DNA of 64,000 bases from Algiphilus sp. (lineage in GTDB: Bacteria; Pseudomonadota; Gammaproteobacteria; Nevskiales; Nevskiaceae). The notes beneath the pieces are model-generated. The model did not search any database, was not told where the DNA came from, and was given only the letters and a program-made list of their open reading frames with translations. Both the position numbers and the translations under genes were made by a program. The stretch is from contig NZ_JAGLEJ010000014.1 of NCBI RefSeq assembly GCF_023145115.1, positions 62,001 to 126,000 of the forward strand. The letters run 5' to 3'. Within the stretch, counting starts at the first letter, position 1; every line of letters starts with the position of its first letter. Shown here piece by piece: positions 33,699 through 41,476 of this stretch.

Positions 33699-35213
33699 AT
33701 GCGCGCGATGGCCCGCACGGCGCTGGCGGCGGCGATCCTCGGCGCTGCGGCCGGCGCCGGTGCGCAGGACGACATGGACGATCTCCTCGGCGGCTTCGAG
33801 GACATGGACGACTACACCGGTGCGGCCGATGCCGCGGGCCAGGGCGGCTTCGACGACCGGCCCTGGGACCTCGGCGGCAGCCTGTCGGCCGAGGGCAGCT
33901 ACAACCTGCGCGACCACGCCTCGACCACCGGGACCGATTACGACGGACTGTCCCGGTTGCGCCTGCGGGGGACGCTCGGACTCGACGTCGACCTCGGCGA
34001 ACGGTGGCGCGGCGAGGTTGCGGCCACCGGCTGGCAGGACCTGGCCTACGCGTATCGCGATGCCGACTACACCGACGCGGTGCGCGACGCCTACGAGAAG
34101 GAGCTCGAGGTGCTCGATGCCTGGATCGCCGGCGAGCTGGGCGGTGCCACCGATCTCAAGATCGGCCGTCAGATCACGGTCTGGGGCTTTGCGGACAACC
34201 TGCGCGTGCTCGACGTGCTGAACCCGCTGGACAACCTCGAGCCGGGGCGTGCCGACATCGAGGACCTGCGCCGCCCCACCGGCATGGTGCGCCTGGATCA
34301 CTACGCCGGCCCGTGGCGTGCCACGCTGGTGGTCACGCCCGAGCACCGCTTCTCGCGCAATCCGCCCTTCGGCAGCGACTTCTACCCGGTAACTGACGGG
34401 GACGGCAACGCCGTGCGCTACCGCGAGATCCGCCCCGACGATTTCGAGGATCCGGACTACGCGGCGGCGCTGCTGGGGCGGTTCTCCGGCTGGGACCTGA
34501 GCCTCAATGTCGCGCGCTTCTGGATGGATGAGCCGTTTCTCGATGCCAGCGCCTTCGAGCGCAGTCCCGGGGCCAGCCAGGACGACTTCGAGAATGCTGC
34601 CGTGCTGCGCCACAGCCGCGTCACGCTGGCCGGCTTCGGCGTGCAGGTGACCCGCGGGGGATGGCTCTTCAAGCACGAGGCCGCGCTCGTCGACGGCGTC
34701 GATGTGACGCGCACCACGCCGCTCGAGCAGCCGCTGCCGCTGATCAACGCCATTCCCATCGTCGGTGCACTGGTGCCCGATGCCGACGGCCGGGCGCTGC
34801 CCGAGGACACGCGGGCGGTGCGTCGCTACGACGCGCTCCTGGGCGTCGAGTACTTCGGCCTGCCGGATACCACCTTCGCCGTCGAGATCGCCGGGCGCCA
34901 TCTCGACGATTTCGATGATGACCTCGCGCTCTCGGGCTATCGGGAGCTCCGCGGCGAGACCGCGCTCCGTGCCACCCGCGACTTCCTCAATCAGCGCCTC
35001 CGCGTGATCCTGATCAGCGTCCTGTTCAACGACGACGGGCGCTTCTGGGAGGCTACCGGCGGTGCCGTCCACCGCATCAATGCCGAGTACGACCTCGGCG
35101 GCGGGCTGGAGGTGGTGGGCGGCGTGCTGATCTATGAGGGCGGCGATCAGCGGCCCTTCAACGTCAGCGCCGACAACGACCGGCTCTTCGGCGAGATCAA
35201 GTGGTCGTTCTGA
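33699..35213 (+). CDS. DUF1302-type outer-membrane beta-barrel protein
   Basis: The 504-residue protein has a signal peptide (ILGAAAGAGAQ), an acidic mature start (DDMDDLLGGFEDMDDYTG), then repeated beta strands including LKIGRQITVWGFADNLRVLD, a DUF1302 region, and ends with IKWSF, a terminal Phe typical of outer-membrane barrels. GGAAGGA precedes the start. It follows the RND and lipoprotein-sorting genes in one unit and could be the exit or entry channel for their cargo. Confidence 0.78.
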   Translation: MRAMARTALAAAILGAAAGAGAQDDMDDLLGGFEDMDDYTGAADAAGQGGFDDRPWDLGGSLSAEGSYNLRDHASTTGTDYDGLSRLRLRGTLGLDVDLGERWRGEVAATGWQDLAYAYRDADYTDAVRDAYEKELEVLDAWIAGELGGATDLKIGRQITVWGFADNLRVLDVLNPLDNLEPGRADIEDLRRPTGMVRLDHYAGPWRATLVVTPEHRFSRNPPFGSDFYPVTDGDGNAVRYREIRPDDFEDPDYAAALLGRFSGWDLSLNVARFWMDEPFLDASAFERSPGASQDDFENAAVLRHSRVTLAGFGVQVTRGGWLFKHEAALVDGVDVTRTTPLEQPLPLINAIPIVGALVPDADGRALPEDTRAVRRYDALLGVEYFGLPDTTFAVEIAGRHLDDFDDDLALSGYRELRGETALRATRDFLNQRLRVILISVLFNDDGRFWEATGGAVHRINAEYDLGGGLEVVGGVLIYEGGDQRPFNVSADNDRLFGEIKWSF

Positions 35214-35227
35214 TCGGGTGTGCGCAT

Positions 35228-35239
35228 CTGATGCATCAG
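35228..35239. promoter_or_regulatory. Palindrome before the epimerase gene
   Basis: CTGATGCATCAG is a perfect 12-bp palindrome, 63 bp before the next start codon. A -10-like TAGGGT follows at 35267-35272. This may be an operator; it does not match the GTC/GAC motif. Confidence 0.35.
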
Positions 35240-35301
35240 GGTGAAGTCGGTGGGTGCGCGCTCGGCTAGGGTCGGCGTTTCAGCTATCAATCGGGGATGA
35301 C

Positions 35302-36333
35302 ATGAAGACGGCGATCACCGGGGGCTGCGGTTACGTGGGGCTGAATCTGGTCCGGACACTGCTCGACGCCGGACACGAGGTCCTGGCGCTGGACCGCGTG
35401 CAGTCGCCGCATCTCGACAGCCGCGCGCAGTGGCAGGAGCAGGACATCTTCGACGCGCCCAGCCTGCAGACGGCGCTCGAAGGCGTCGACGTGGTCTTCC
35501 ATCTGGTGGCCAAGATCTCGCTGGCGCAGGAGGACGCGGCGACCTGGCATGTCAATGTCGAAGGCGCGAAGGCGGTGGCCGAAGCTGCGCTGATGGCCGG
35601 CGTGCGCCGCATGGTCCACGTCAGTTCGATCGCCTCCTTCGACATGTACCAGAGCCGCGGCAGGACCATGAACGAATCGATGCCGCGCTCGGTCGATCCC
35701 GGGCTCCACGTCTACGCGCGCTCCAAGTATGCCGGCGAGTGTGAGGTGATGAAGGTCGCCGCGCGCGGCCTCGAAGTGGTGGTGTGCTATCCCACCGGCG
35801 TCTTCGGGCCGCAGGACTTCGGTTCCCCGATGCCGCACCTGAACGGCAACATGGTCGATTCGGCGCGCGGCCGGTTGCCGGTGATGGTGGAGGGGGGCTT
35901 CGACCTCGTCGACGTGCGCGATGTGGTCCAGGGGCTGCTGCTGGCGGCCGAGCACGGCCGCAACGGCGAGAACTACCTGCTGGGCGGCGAGTTCGTCTCG
36001 ATGATCGATGCCTGTCGCCGGGCCGCGCAGCTGGTCGGCGAGCGCGGACCGCGCTTCATGCTGCCGATGAAGGTGCTCAAGGGCATCGCGGCGGTGGTCG
36101 GGCCGCTGGCCCGGCTGTTCGGCCGGGAGGCCGGCTCGTTCTCGGAGGTTGCGCTTGCCACCATCGAGACCTCCGGTCCCATCGATCATTCCAAGGCCGC
36201 CCGCGAGCTCGGCTACCAGCCCCGGCCCACCGACGAGACGCTGCGCGATCTGCTGGACTTCTGCATCGAGCGCGGCATTCTCCAGGCGGGGGACAAGGGG
36301 CGGCTCGACGATGGCGCGGGCCGCCGGGCATGA
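35302..36333 (+). CDS. NAD-dependent epimerase/dehydratase, 3beta-HSD-like
   Basis: The 343-residue extended SDR starts with ITGGCGYVGLNLVRTLL (5-21), the NAD motif, continues with VDVVFHLVAKIS, VHVSSIASFDMY and YARSKYAGE, giving the Ser, Tyr and Lys of the active site. This is the pattern of 3beta-hydroxysteroid dehydrogenase/isomerase and related sugar epimerases. In this locus a 3beta-HSD, oxidising 3beta-hydroxysteroids to 3-ketones, is the likely role; the sequence alone does not exclude a sugar substrate. The DUF1302 gene ends 88 bp upstream. Confidence 0.8.
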   Translation: MKTAITGGCGYVGLNLVRTLLDAGHEVLALDRVQSPHLDSRAQWQEQDIFDAPSLQTALEGVDVVFHLVAKISLAQEDAATWHVNVEGAKAVAEAALMAGVRRMVHVSSIASFDMYQSRGRTMNESMPRSVDPGLHVYARSKYAGECEVMKVAARGLEVVVCYPTGVFGPQDFGSPMPHLNGNMVDSARGRLPVMVEGGFDLVDVRDVVQGLLLAAEHGRNGENYLLGGEFVSMIDACRRAAQLVGERGPRFMLPMKVLKGIAAVVGPLARLFGREAGSFSEVALATIETSGPIDHSKAARELGYQPRPTDETLRDLLDFCIERGILQAGDKGRLDDGAGRRA

Positions 36334-36346
36334 GCCGCAGCCGGGC

Positions 36347-36871
36347 ATGAATGGCCCGGAAGCGGACGATCGCGCTGCGCTGCAGCGCCTTGCCATTGCG
36401 TATGCCAACGCCATCGATGCCCGGGAGTGGGATCGGCTGGACGCGGTGTTCCAGCCCGATGCCTGGATCGACTACACCGCTGCCGGCGGCATTGCGGGGT
36501 GCTATCCGGAGGTCAGGGCATGGCTGCCCGAGTCGCTGGGCCTGTTCGGCGGCTTCATGCACTTCGTCGGCAACTTCAGCTACTGCATCGACGGGGATAC
36601 GGCCACCGGGCAGGTCGCCTGCCTCAACCCCATGGTGCTGCCGGACCTGATCCCGGGTCTGAAGCGGACCATGGTGATCGGCGTCTGGTACGAGGACGAA
36701 TACCGACGCACCGAGCACGGCTGGCGCATCACGCGACGGTGCGAGCGCAAGAGCTTCACGCTGAATGAGCCGTTGTGGATGAAGGTGGGGACCTGGGTGT
36801 ATCGGCGGCGGAACGTGAGGGCGCGGGATCGGGTTCTGGCGGATGCGCGGGGGGATGTGCGGCGGGGGTGA
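36347..36871 (+). CDS. SnoaL/NTF2-like protein
   Basis: The 174-residue protein is a paralogue of the protein at 29669: YANAIDAREWDRLDAVFQ, WIDYTAAGGIAG, and WRITRRCERKS. It has a basic C-terminal tail (YRRRNVRARDRV). It begins 14 bp after the 3beta-HSD-like gene, so both are probably read together. An in-frame ATG at 36311 with AGGGG upstream is an alternative start. A dehydratase or isomerase on a steroid is plausible; no catalytic set was identified with certainty. Confidence 0.7.
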   Translation: MNGPEADDRAALQRLAIAYANAIDAREWDRLDAVFQPDAWIDYTAAGGIAGCYPEVRAWLPESLGLFGGFMHFVGNFSYCIDGDTATGQVACLNPMVLPDLIPGLKRTMVIGVWYEDEYRRTEHGWRITRRCERKSFTLNEPLWMKVGTWVYRRRNVRARDRVLADARGDVRRG

Positions 36872-36953
36872 CGGGGTGGGGTGTTCCGGATCGGGTGGGG
36901 CACCTTTGCTCAATGGCGGGCGGGCTTGGGCGCCGAGTGGCCGTCCGTGGCGC

Positions 36954-37050
36954 GACAGCCGAGCTTCAACCACCCCCGGCTCGGACATCCATGTCCGAGC
37001 GCTCACCGCGCTGCGAGGTGCCACTGGCACCTCGGTCGCAGCTCGCCCGC
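36954..37050 (+). repeat. Two-hairpin repeat unit B1
   Basis: Hairpin I is GCTCGGACAT-CC-ATGTCCGAGC (36979-37000), ten perfect pairs. The inner stem of hairpin II is CGAGGTGCC-ACT-GGCACCTCG (37014-37034), nine pairs. Bases differ from units A2, A3 and B2 but pairing is kept. A decayed further hairpin (36931-36950) may precede it. Confidence 0.75.
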
Positions 37051-37081
37051 GGTCACTAAGCTCGGCCATCCGGGCCTCGCT

Positions 37082-37168
37082 AAGTGACCCTGCCGCGGCC
37101 ATCCGTGGCCACGGCGGTGAGTCCAGCTGCGAAGTGCCACTGGCACTTCGGTCTGGACTCACCCCAAT
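37082..37168 (+). repeat. Two-hairpin repeat unit B2
   Basis: The 87-bp unit starts AAGTGACCCTGC and ends CCCAAT like unit A3. Hairpin I (37099-37114 core, GGCCAT-CC-GTGGCC) is imperfect. Hairpin II has a ten-pair outer stem GTGAGTCCAG/CTGGACTCAC (37117-37126 and 37153-37162) and a nine-pair inner stem CGAAGTGCC-ACT-GGCACTTCG (37130-37150). The linker 37052-37088 is itself an inverted repeat (GTCACT/AGTGAC). Confidence 0.8.
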
Positions 37169-37233
37169 AGACGAAGCTGGTGGGGGGTGGGGTTTTTGAT
37201 AATGGCGGCGCACTTCAAGGGGCAGAGACCGCC

Positions 37234-38121
37234 ATGCCGCAAGTTTCCCAGCTCGCCTATGTCGTGGCCGAATCCACCGACATCCCGCGCTGGCGCGCGT
37301 ACGCCGAGCAGGTGCTCGGCATGCAGGCGCTGGACGACGGCGACGGGCTCGCGCTGAAGATGGACGAGCGCGATTTCCGCATCAGCGTGGTTGCCGGGGA
37401 CGAGGATCGCTATTTCGCCTCCGGGTGGGAAGTCGCCGATGCGGCCGCCTTCGAGGAGACCATCGCGGTCATCGAGGCAGCCGGCCAGCCGGTCGAGCGC
37501 GGGGACGCGGCGCTGAAGCAGGCGCGGCGCGTCAGCGACATCGCGACCTTCCGCGACCCGGCCGGCAACCGCCACGAACTCGGCCACGGCTACACCGGCG
37601 GCAGCGAAGCCTTCGTGTCGCCGATCGGGGTTCCGGCCTTCAAGACCGGCAAGTACGGCATGGGGCACACGGTGCTGCCGGCGCTGCCCTTCGACGAGAC
37701 GCGCGCCTTCTTCGTGGAACGGCTGGGCTTCGGTGTCTCGGACGAGTTCAACTTCCAGCCGCCGGACGGCTCTCCGGGCATGCGCATTCACTTCCTGCAC
37801 TGCATCAACGGCCGTCACCACAGCCTCGCGCTGGCCGAGATGCCGAATCCGGCGGGCTGCGTCCACATCATGGTGGAGGTCGAGTCGATGACCGAGGTCG
37901 GCAGGGCGCACGACCGCATGCAGGCGTTCGACGTCAAGCTTATGGCGACCCTGGGGCAGCACACCAACGACAAGATGACGTCGTTCTACATGATGACGCC
38001 GTCGAATTTCGCGCTGGAGTTCGGCTGGGGCGGGGAGATCGTCGATCCGAGTCGCCACGAGACCACCCACACCGAGAGCGTGAGCATCTGGGGCCACGAC
38101 TTCTCGGTCGGCTTCCAGTAA
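37234..38121 (+). CDS. hsaC: 3,4-DHSA extradiol dioxygenase
   Basis: The 295-residue type I extradiol dioxygenase opens the catechol A ring of 3,4-DHSA to 4,9-DSHA, the substrate of the HsaD-like hydrolase. It has the two-module VOC fold. Iron ligands are His145 (YGMGH), His211 (CVHIMVE) and Glu262 (LEFGWGG); His195 or His196 in RHHSLAL and Tyr252 are the second-sphere residues. Start at 37234 with AAGGGGCAG upstream. It heads the long catabolic operon leading to the ipd genes, 9 bp before ipdA. Confidence 0.92.
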   Translation: MPQVSQLAYVVAESTDIPRWRAYAEQVLGMQALDDGDGLALKMDERDFRISVVAGDEDRYFASGWEVADAAAFEETIAVIEAAGQPVERGDAALKQARRVSDIATFRDPAGNRHELGHGYTGGSEAFVSPIGVPAFKTGKYGMGHTVLPALPFDETRAFFVERLGFGVSDEFNFQPPDGSPGMRIHFLHCINGRHHSLALAEMPNPAGCVHIMVEVESMTEVGRAHDRMQAFDVKLMATLGQHTNDKMTSFYMMTPSNFALEFGWGGEIVDPSRHETTHTESVSIWGHDFSVGFQ

Positions 38122-38130
38122 GGGGAGAGC

Positions 38131-39012
38131 ATGGCGCTGGACAAGAACATGGCGGCGGCCGAGGTCATCGGCCGTCTGGAAAGCGGCATGACGCTGGGCA
38201 TCGGCGGCTGGGGGCCGCGGCGCAAGCCGATGGCGCTGGTGCGCGAGCTGCTGCGCTCGGACGTGCGCGATCTCACCGTGGTGGCCTACGGCGGCCCGGA
38301 GGTCGGCATGCTGTGCGCCGCGGGCAAGGTGAAGCGTCTGGTCTATCCCTTCGTGACCATGGACGCCATCCCGCTCGAGCCGTACTTCCGCAAGGCGCGC
38401 CAGAGCGGCGAGCTGTCGATCATGGAGCTGGACGAGGGCATGTTCGAGTGGGGCCTGCGCGCCGCCGGCATGCGCATGTCCTTCCTGCCCACCAGGGTCG
38501 GGCTCGCCACCGACGTGATGAAGCGCAATCCGGAGCTGAAGACGGTTGCCTCGCCCTACGACGACGGCGAGGTCTACGTCGCCATGCCGGCGCTGAAGCT
38601 CGATGCCTGCCTGCTGCACGTCAATGTCGCGGACCGGCTGGGCAATACGCTGATGCGCGGGCGCGACCTGTTCTTCGATCACCTGTTCGCGCGTGCCGCC
38701 GATGCCACCTACGTGAGCTGCGAGCAGCTCGAGGACCATCTGGCACTGGATGCGGATGCCGCCGTCGAGAACCGCTTCGAGCGCTACCTCGTCAGCGGCG
38801 TGGTGCACGCGCCGTGCGGTGCGCATCCCACCTACATGGGGCCGGACTACGGATGGGACATGGCCCATCTCAAGGCCTACAACGCCTCGGCCGCCGAGGC
38901 CGATGGCTGGACCGGCTACTTCGATCACTACGTCGCGCCCGGCGAGGCCGCCTATCTCGACGCCGTCGGCGGCGAGGCCCACGTGCGCGGCCTGCCGCTG
39001 CCGGTGTTTTGA
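38131..39012 (+). CDS. ipdA: COCHEA-CoA hydrolase, subunit A (CoA-transferase family)
   Basis: The 293-residue protein has the fold of class I CoA-transferase alpha subunits, with GMTLGIGGWGPRRKPMALVRE near 19-39 and VVAYGGPEVGML. In actinobacterial steroid degraders, IpdAB opens the last carbocycle of the HIP-derived CoA thioester by hydrolysis without transferring CoA. The acidic segment MELDEGMFEW (98-107) lies about where IpdA has its key Glu; that assignment is from memory. GGGGAGAGC precedes the ATG. The subunit B gene follows after 42 bp. Confidence 0.88.
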   Translation: MALDKNMAAAEVIGRLESGMTLGIGGWGPRRKPMALVRELLRSDVRDLTVVAYGGPEVGMLCAAGKVKRLVYPFVTMDAIPLEPYFRKARQSGELSIMELDEGMFEWGLRAAGMRMSFLPTRVGLATDVMKRNPELKTVASPYDDGEVYVAMPALKLDACLLHVNVADRLGNTLMRGRDLFFDHLFARAADATYVSCEQLEDHLALDADAAVENRFERYLVSGVVHAPCGAHPTYMGPDYGWDMAHLKAYNASAAEADGWTGYFDHYVAPGEAAYLDAVGGEAHVRGLPLPVF

Positions 39013-39054
39013 CGATGCCCGCCGACGCCACCCCCTTTACCGCGGAGAAGCAGC

Positions 39055-39852
39055 ATGTCTGAATCGCCGACCCTCGCGGAACTGATGATCGTCGCCGCCA
39101 GCGAAGCCTGGCGCGACAACGGCGAGATCTTCGCCTCCGGCATAGGCCCGATCCCGCGCCTGGGCGCGAGCCTCGCCAAGCTCACGCACTCGCCCGAGCT
39201 TCTGATGACCGATAGCGAGGCGCATCTGGTCGCCGAGCCGGTGCCCATCGGCCCGCGCGGCGACTACCAGCCGCGCTACGAGGGCTACATGCCCTTCGAG
39301 CGGGTGTTCGAGTGCGTCTGGTTCGGCGCGCGCCACGCCATGATCGGGCCGACGCAGATCGATCGCTGGGCGCAGACCAATCTTTCGGTGGTCGGTGGCA
39401 CTTACGAGCAGCCCAAGGCCGCCATCCTGGGTGTGCGCGGGTTGCCCGGCAACAGCATCAACCATCGCAACTCCTTCTTCGTGCCGCAGCACAACACGCG
39501 CGTGTTCGTCGAGGGCGAGGTCGACATGGTCAGCGGCGTCGGCTTCAGGCCGGAGCGCTGGGAGCCCGGAATGAAGCGCGACTTCGCGACGCTGGGCATC
39601 ATCGTGACCAATCTCTGCGTGATGGATTTCGACGGCCCCGACCATGCCGCGCGGGTGCGCTCGCTGCACCCGGGCGTGAGCTTCGAGGAGGTCCAGGCGG
39701 CCACCGGCTTTCCGCTGCTGGCGGCCGAGGACATGACCGAGACGCCGCTGCCCACCGCCGAGCAGCTCGCGGTCATCGCGCGCATGGATCCGCACGGCCT
39801 GCGCGCCCGCCAGATCAAGGACAATCCGCCGGCGATCCGGGAGGCGGCATGA
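39055..39852 (+). CDS. ipdB: COCHEA-CoA hydrolase, subunit B (CoA-transferase family)
   Basis: The 265-residue partner of IpdA, class I CoA-transferase beta-like. GIGPIPRLGASLAKLTHSPE, VVGGTYEQPKAAILGVRGLP and VFVEGEVDMVSGVGF are the typical stretches. The standard SENG-type Glu motif of transferases is not visible, which agrees with hydrolase activity. Its stop overlaps the start of the DUF35 gene (ATGA). Function assignment rests on pairing with ipdA and the ipdC, echA20 and fadA6 neighbours. Confidence 0.88.
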   Translation: MSESPTLAELMIVAASEAWRDNGEIFASGIGPIPRLGASLAKLTHSPELLMTDSEAHLVAEPVPIGPRGDYQPRYEGYMPFERVFECVWFGARHAMIGPTQIDRWAQTNLSVVGGTYEQPKAAILGVRGLPGNSINHRNSFFVPQHNTRVFVEGEVDMVSGVGFRPERWEPGMKRDFATLGIIVTNLCVMDFDGPDHAARVRSLHPGVSFEEVQAATGFPLLAAEDMTETPLPTAEQLAVIARMDPHGLRARQIKDNPPAIREAA

Positions 39853-40298
39853 CCGAAACCGCCCCGCGTCACGCCCTCGACGGCTATCTCACCGAGGTGG
39901 ATGGGGTGCCGCACCTGCTGGGCAGCCGCTGCACCGGCTGCGGCACCTACTACTTTCCGCGCCTCGACAGCTTCTGCCGGCATCCGGACTGCGACAGCGA
40001 GACCTTCGAGGATCTGCCGCTGTCGCGGACCGGCCGCCTGTGGTCCTACACCAATGCGGCCTATCAGCCGCCGCCGCCGTACGTGCCGGTATCGGATCCC
40101 TACGAGCCCTTCGCCATCGCGGCGGTCGAGCTCGACGGCGAGCGCATGGTCGTGCTCGGCCAGTGCGCTGCCGGCACCGGGCTCGCCGATCTCGAAGTGG
40201 GCATGGCCATGGAGCTGGTCGTCGAGGCGCTGTACACCGACGACGACGGCGACGCGCTGATCTGGAAGTGGCGCCCGGTCGCCGGAGGTGCGGCATGA
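39849..40298 (+). CDS. DUF35 Zn-ribbon/OB-fold protein
   Basis: The 149-residue protein has a rubredoxin-like zinc ribbon, RCTGCGTYYFPRLDSFCRHP, with Cys in a Cx2C pair and a second Cx4C pair ending HPDC, followed by an OB-fold domain that binds CoA esters. These proteins pair with thiolase-like Ltp enzymes, as in ChsH2-Ltp2 retro-aldolases of side-chain degradation. Here the pair lies between ipdB and ipdC, with overlapping stop and start codons on both sides. Confidence 0.88.
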   Translation: MTETAPRHALDGYLTEVDGVPHLLGSRCTGCGTYYFPRLDSFCRHPDCDSETFEDLPLSRTGRLWSYTNAAYQPPPPYVPVSDPYEPFAIAAVELDGERMVVLGQCAAGTGLADLEVGMAMELVVEALYTDDDGDALIWKWRPVAGGAA

Positions 40299-41476
40299 GC
40301 GGCTCGGTCGCGATACTCGGCGCCGGCATGCACCCCTGGGGCAAGTGGGGGCACAACTTCGTGCGCTACGGCGTGCACGCCGCGCGCGCGGCGCTGGCCG
40401 AGGCCGGCGTGCCGTGGCGCGATGTCGGCTTCGTCTCGGGCGCGGCCACCGTGCGCTGCGGCTATCCCGGCTACGTTGCCGGCGCCACCTTCGCGCAGGC
40501 GCTGGGCTGGCAGGGCGCGCAGGTCAACACCTCCTACGCCGCCTGTGCCTCCGGTGCCCAGGCGCTGGCCGCGGCGCGCGCCAAGATCCTGGCCGGCGAG
40601 TGCGAGGTCGCACTGGTGGTGGGGGCCGACACCACGCCCAAGGGCTTCCTCAAGCCCAACGCCGGCGAGCGCCCCGACGATCCGGACTGGGTGCGCTTCC
40701 GCGTGGGTATCACCAACCCGACCTACTTCGCGCTGTACGCGCGCCGGCGCATGGCCATGTACGGCGATACCGTCGAGGATTTCGCCGCGGTCAAGGTCAA
40801 GAACGCCGCGCACGGTGCCGACAACGCCAACGCGCGCTACCGCAAGCGCTTCTCGGCGCAGGATGTCGCCGACTCGCCGGTGGTGGCCGATCCGCTGCGC
40901 CTGATGGATGTCTGCGCCACTTCCGACGGCGGGGCCGCGCTGGTGGTCTGCAGCGAGGCCTACGCCAGGCGCCTCGGGCGCGCCGATGCGCCGCGCGTGG
41001 CGGGGATCTCGACCGCCACGCCGACCTTCGCGTCCAGCACGGTCGAGATGCCGGATCTGGCGACCGACTCGGCGGTGGCCGCCGAGCCGCACAGCTTCCG
41101 CGCCACGCTGGCGAAACCCGCCTTCGAGCAGGCCGGCATCGGGCCCGGGGATGTCAACGTCGCCGAGGTCTACGATCTGTCCACCGCGCTCGAGCTCGAC
41201 TGGATGGAGGATCTCGGGCTGTGCGCGCGCGGCGAGGCGGCGCAGTGGCTGCGCCGCGGCGACACCGCCGTCGGTGGCCGGCTCCCGGTCAACCCCTCCG
41301 GCGGGCTGGCGTGCTTCGGCGAGGCCGTGCCGGCGCAGGCCATCGCGCAGGTCTGCGAGCTGCACTGGCAGCTCTCGGGCCGGGCGGGCAGTCGCCAGGT
41401 CGACGGCGCGCGCGTCGGCATCACCGCCAATCAGGGCCTCTTCGGTCACGGGTCCTGCGTCATCGTGCAGCGCTGA
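40295..41476 (+). CDS. Thiolase-fold Ltp (lipid-transfer-protein-like) enzyme
   Basis: The 393-residue thiolase-superfamily protein has the Cys segment TSYAACASGAQALAA (82-96) and C-terminal HGSCVIVQ, but not the GHPxG histidine loop of regular thiolases; ANQGLFGHGSC stands there instead, as in SCPx/Ltp proteins. Coupled to the DUF35 protein upstream (ATGA overlap), it may form a retro-aldolase or thiolase complex. Its substrate within the HIP pathway is not known to me. Confidence 0.8.
   Translation: MSGSVAILGAGMHPWGKWGHNFVRYGVHAARAALAEAGVPWRDVGFVSGAATVRCGYPGYVAGATFAQALGWQGAQVNTSYAACASGAQALAAARAKILAGECEVALVVGADTTPKGFLKPNAGERPDDPDWVRFRVGITNPTYFALYARRRMAMYGDTVEDFAAVKVKNAAHGADNANARYRKRFSAQDVADSPVVADPLRLMDVCATSDGGAALVVCSEAYARRLGRADAPRVAGISTATPTFASSTVEMPDLATDSAVAAEPHSFRATLAKPAFEQAGIGPGDVNVAEVYDLSTALELDWMEDLGLCARGEAAQWLRRGDTAVGGRLPVNPSGGLACFGEAVPAQAIAQVCELHWQLSGRAGSRQVDGARVGITANQGLFGHGSCVIVQR

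Larger units (their letters stand above)
36872..37233. other. Gene-free region holding repeat array B and a possible hsaC promoter
   Basis: This 362-bp stretch between the NTF2-like gene and hsaC has no credible gene. It holds two units of the two-hairpin repeat (36931-37168). GATAAT at 37198-37203, after a T5 run, is a good -10 box for hsaC, with an incomplete activator motif ending AGACGA 23 bp upstream of it. Confidence 0.7.
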
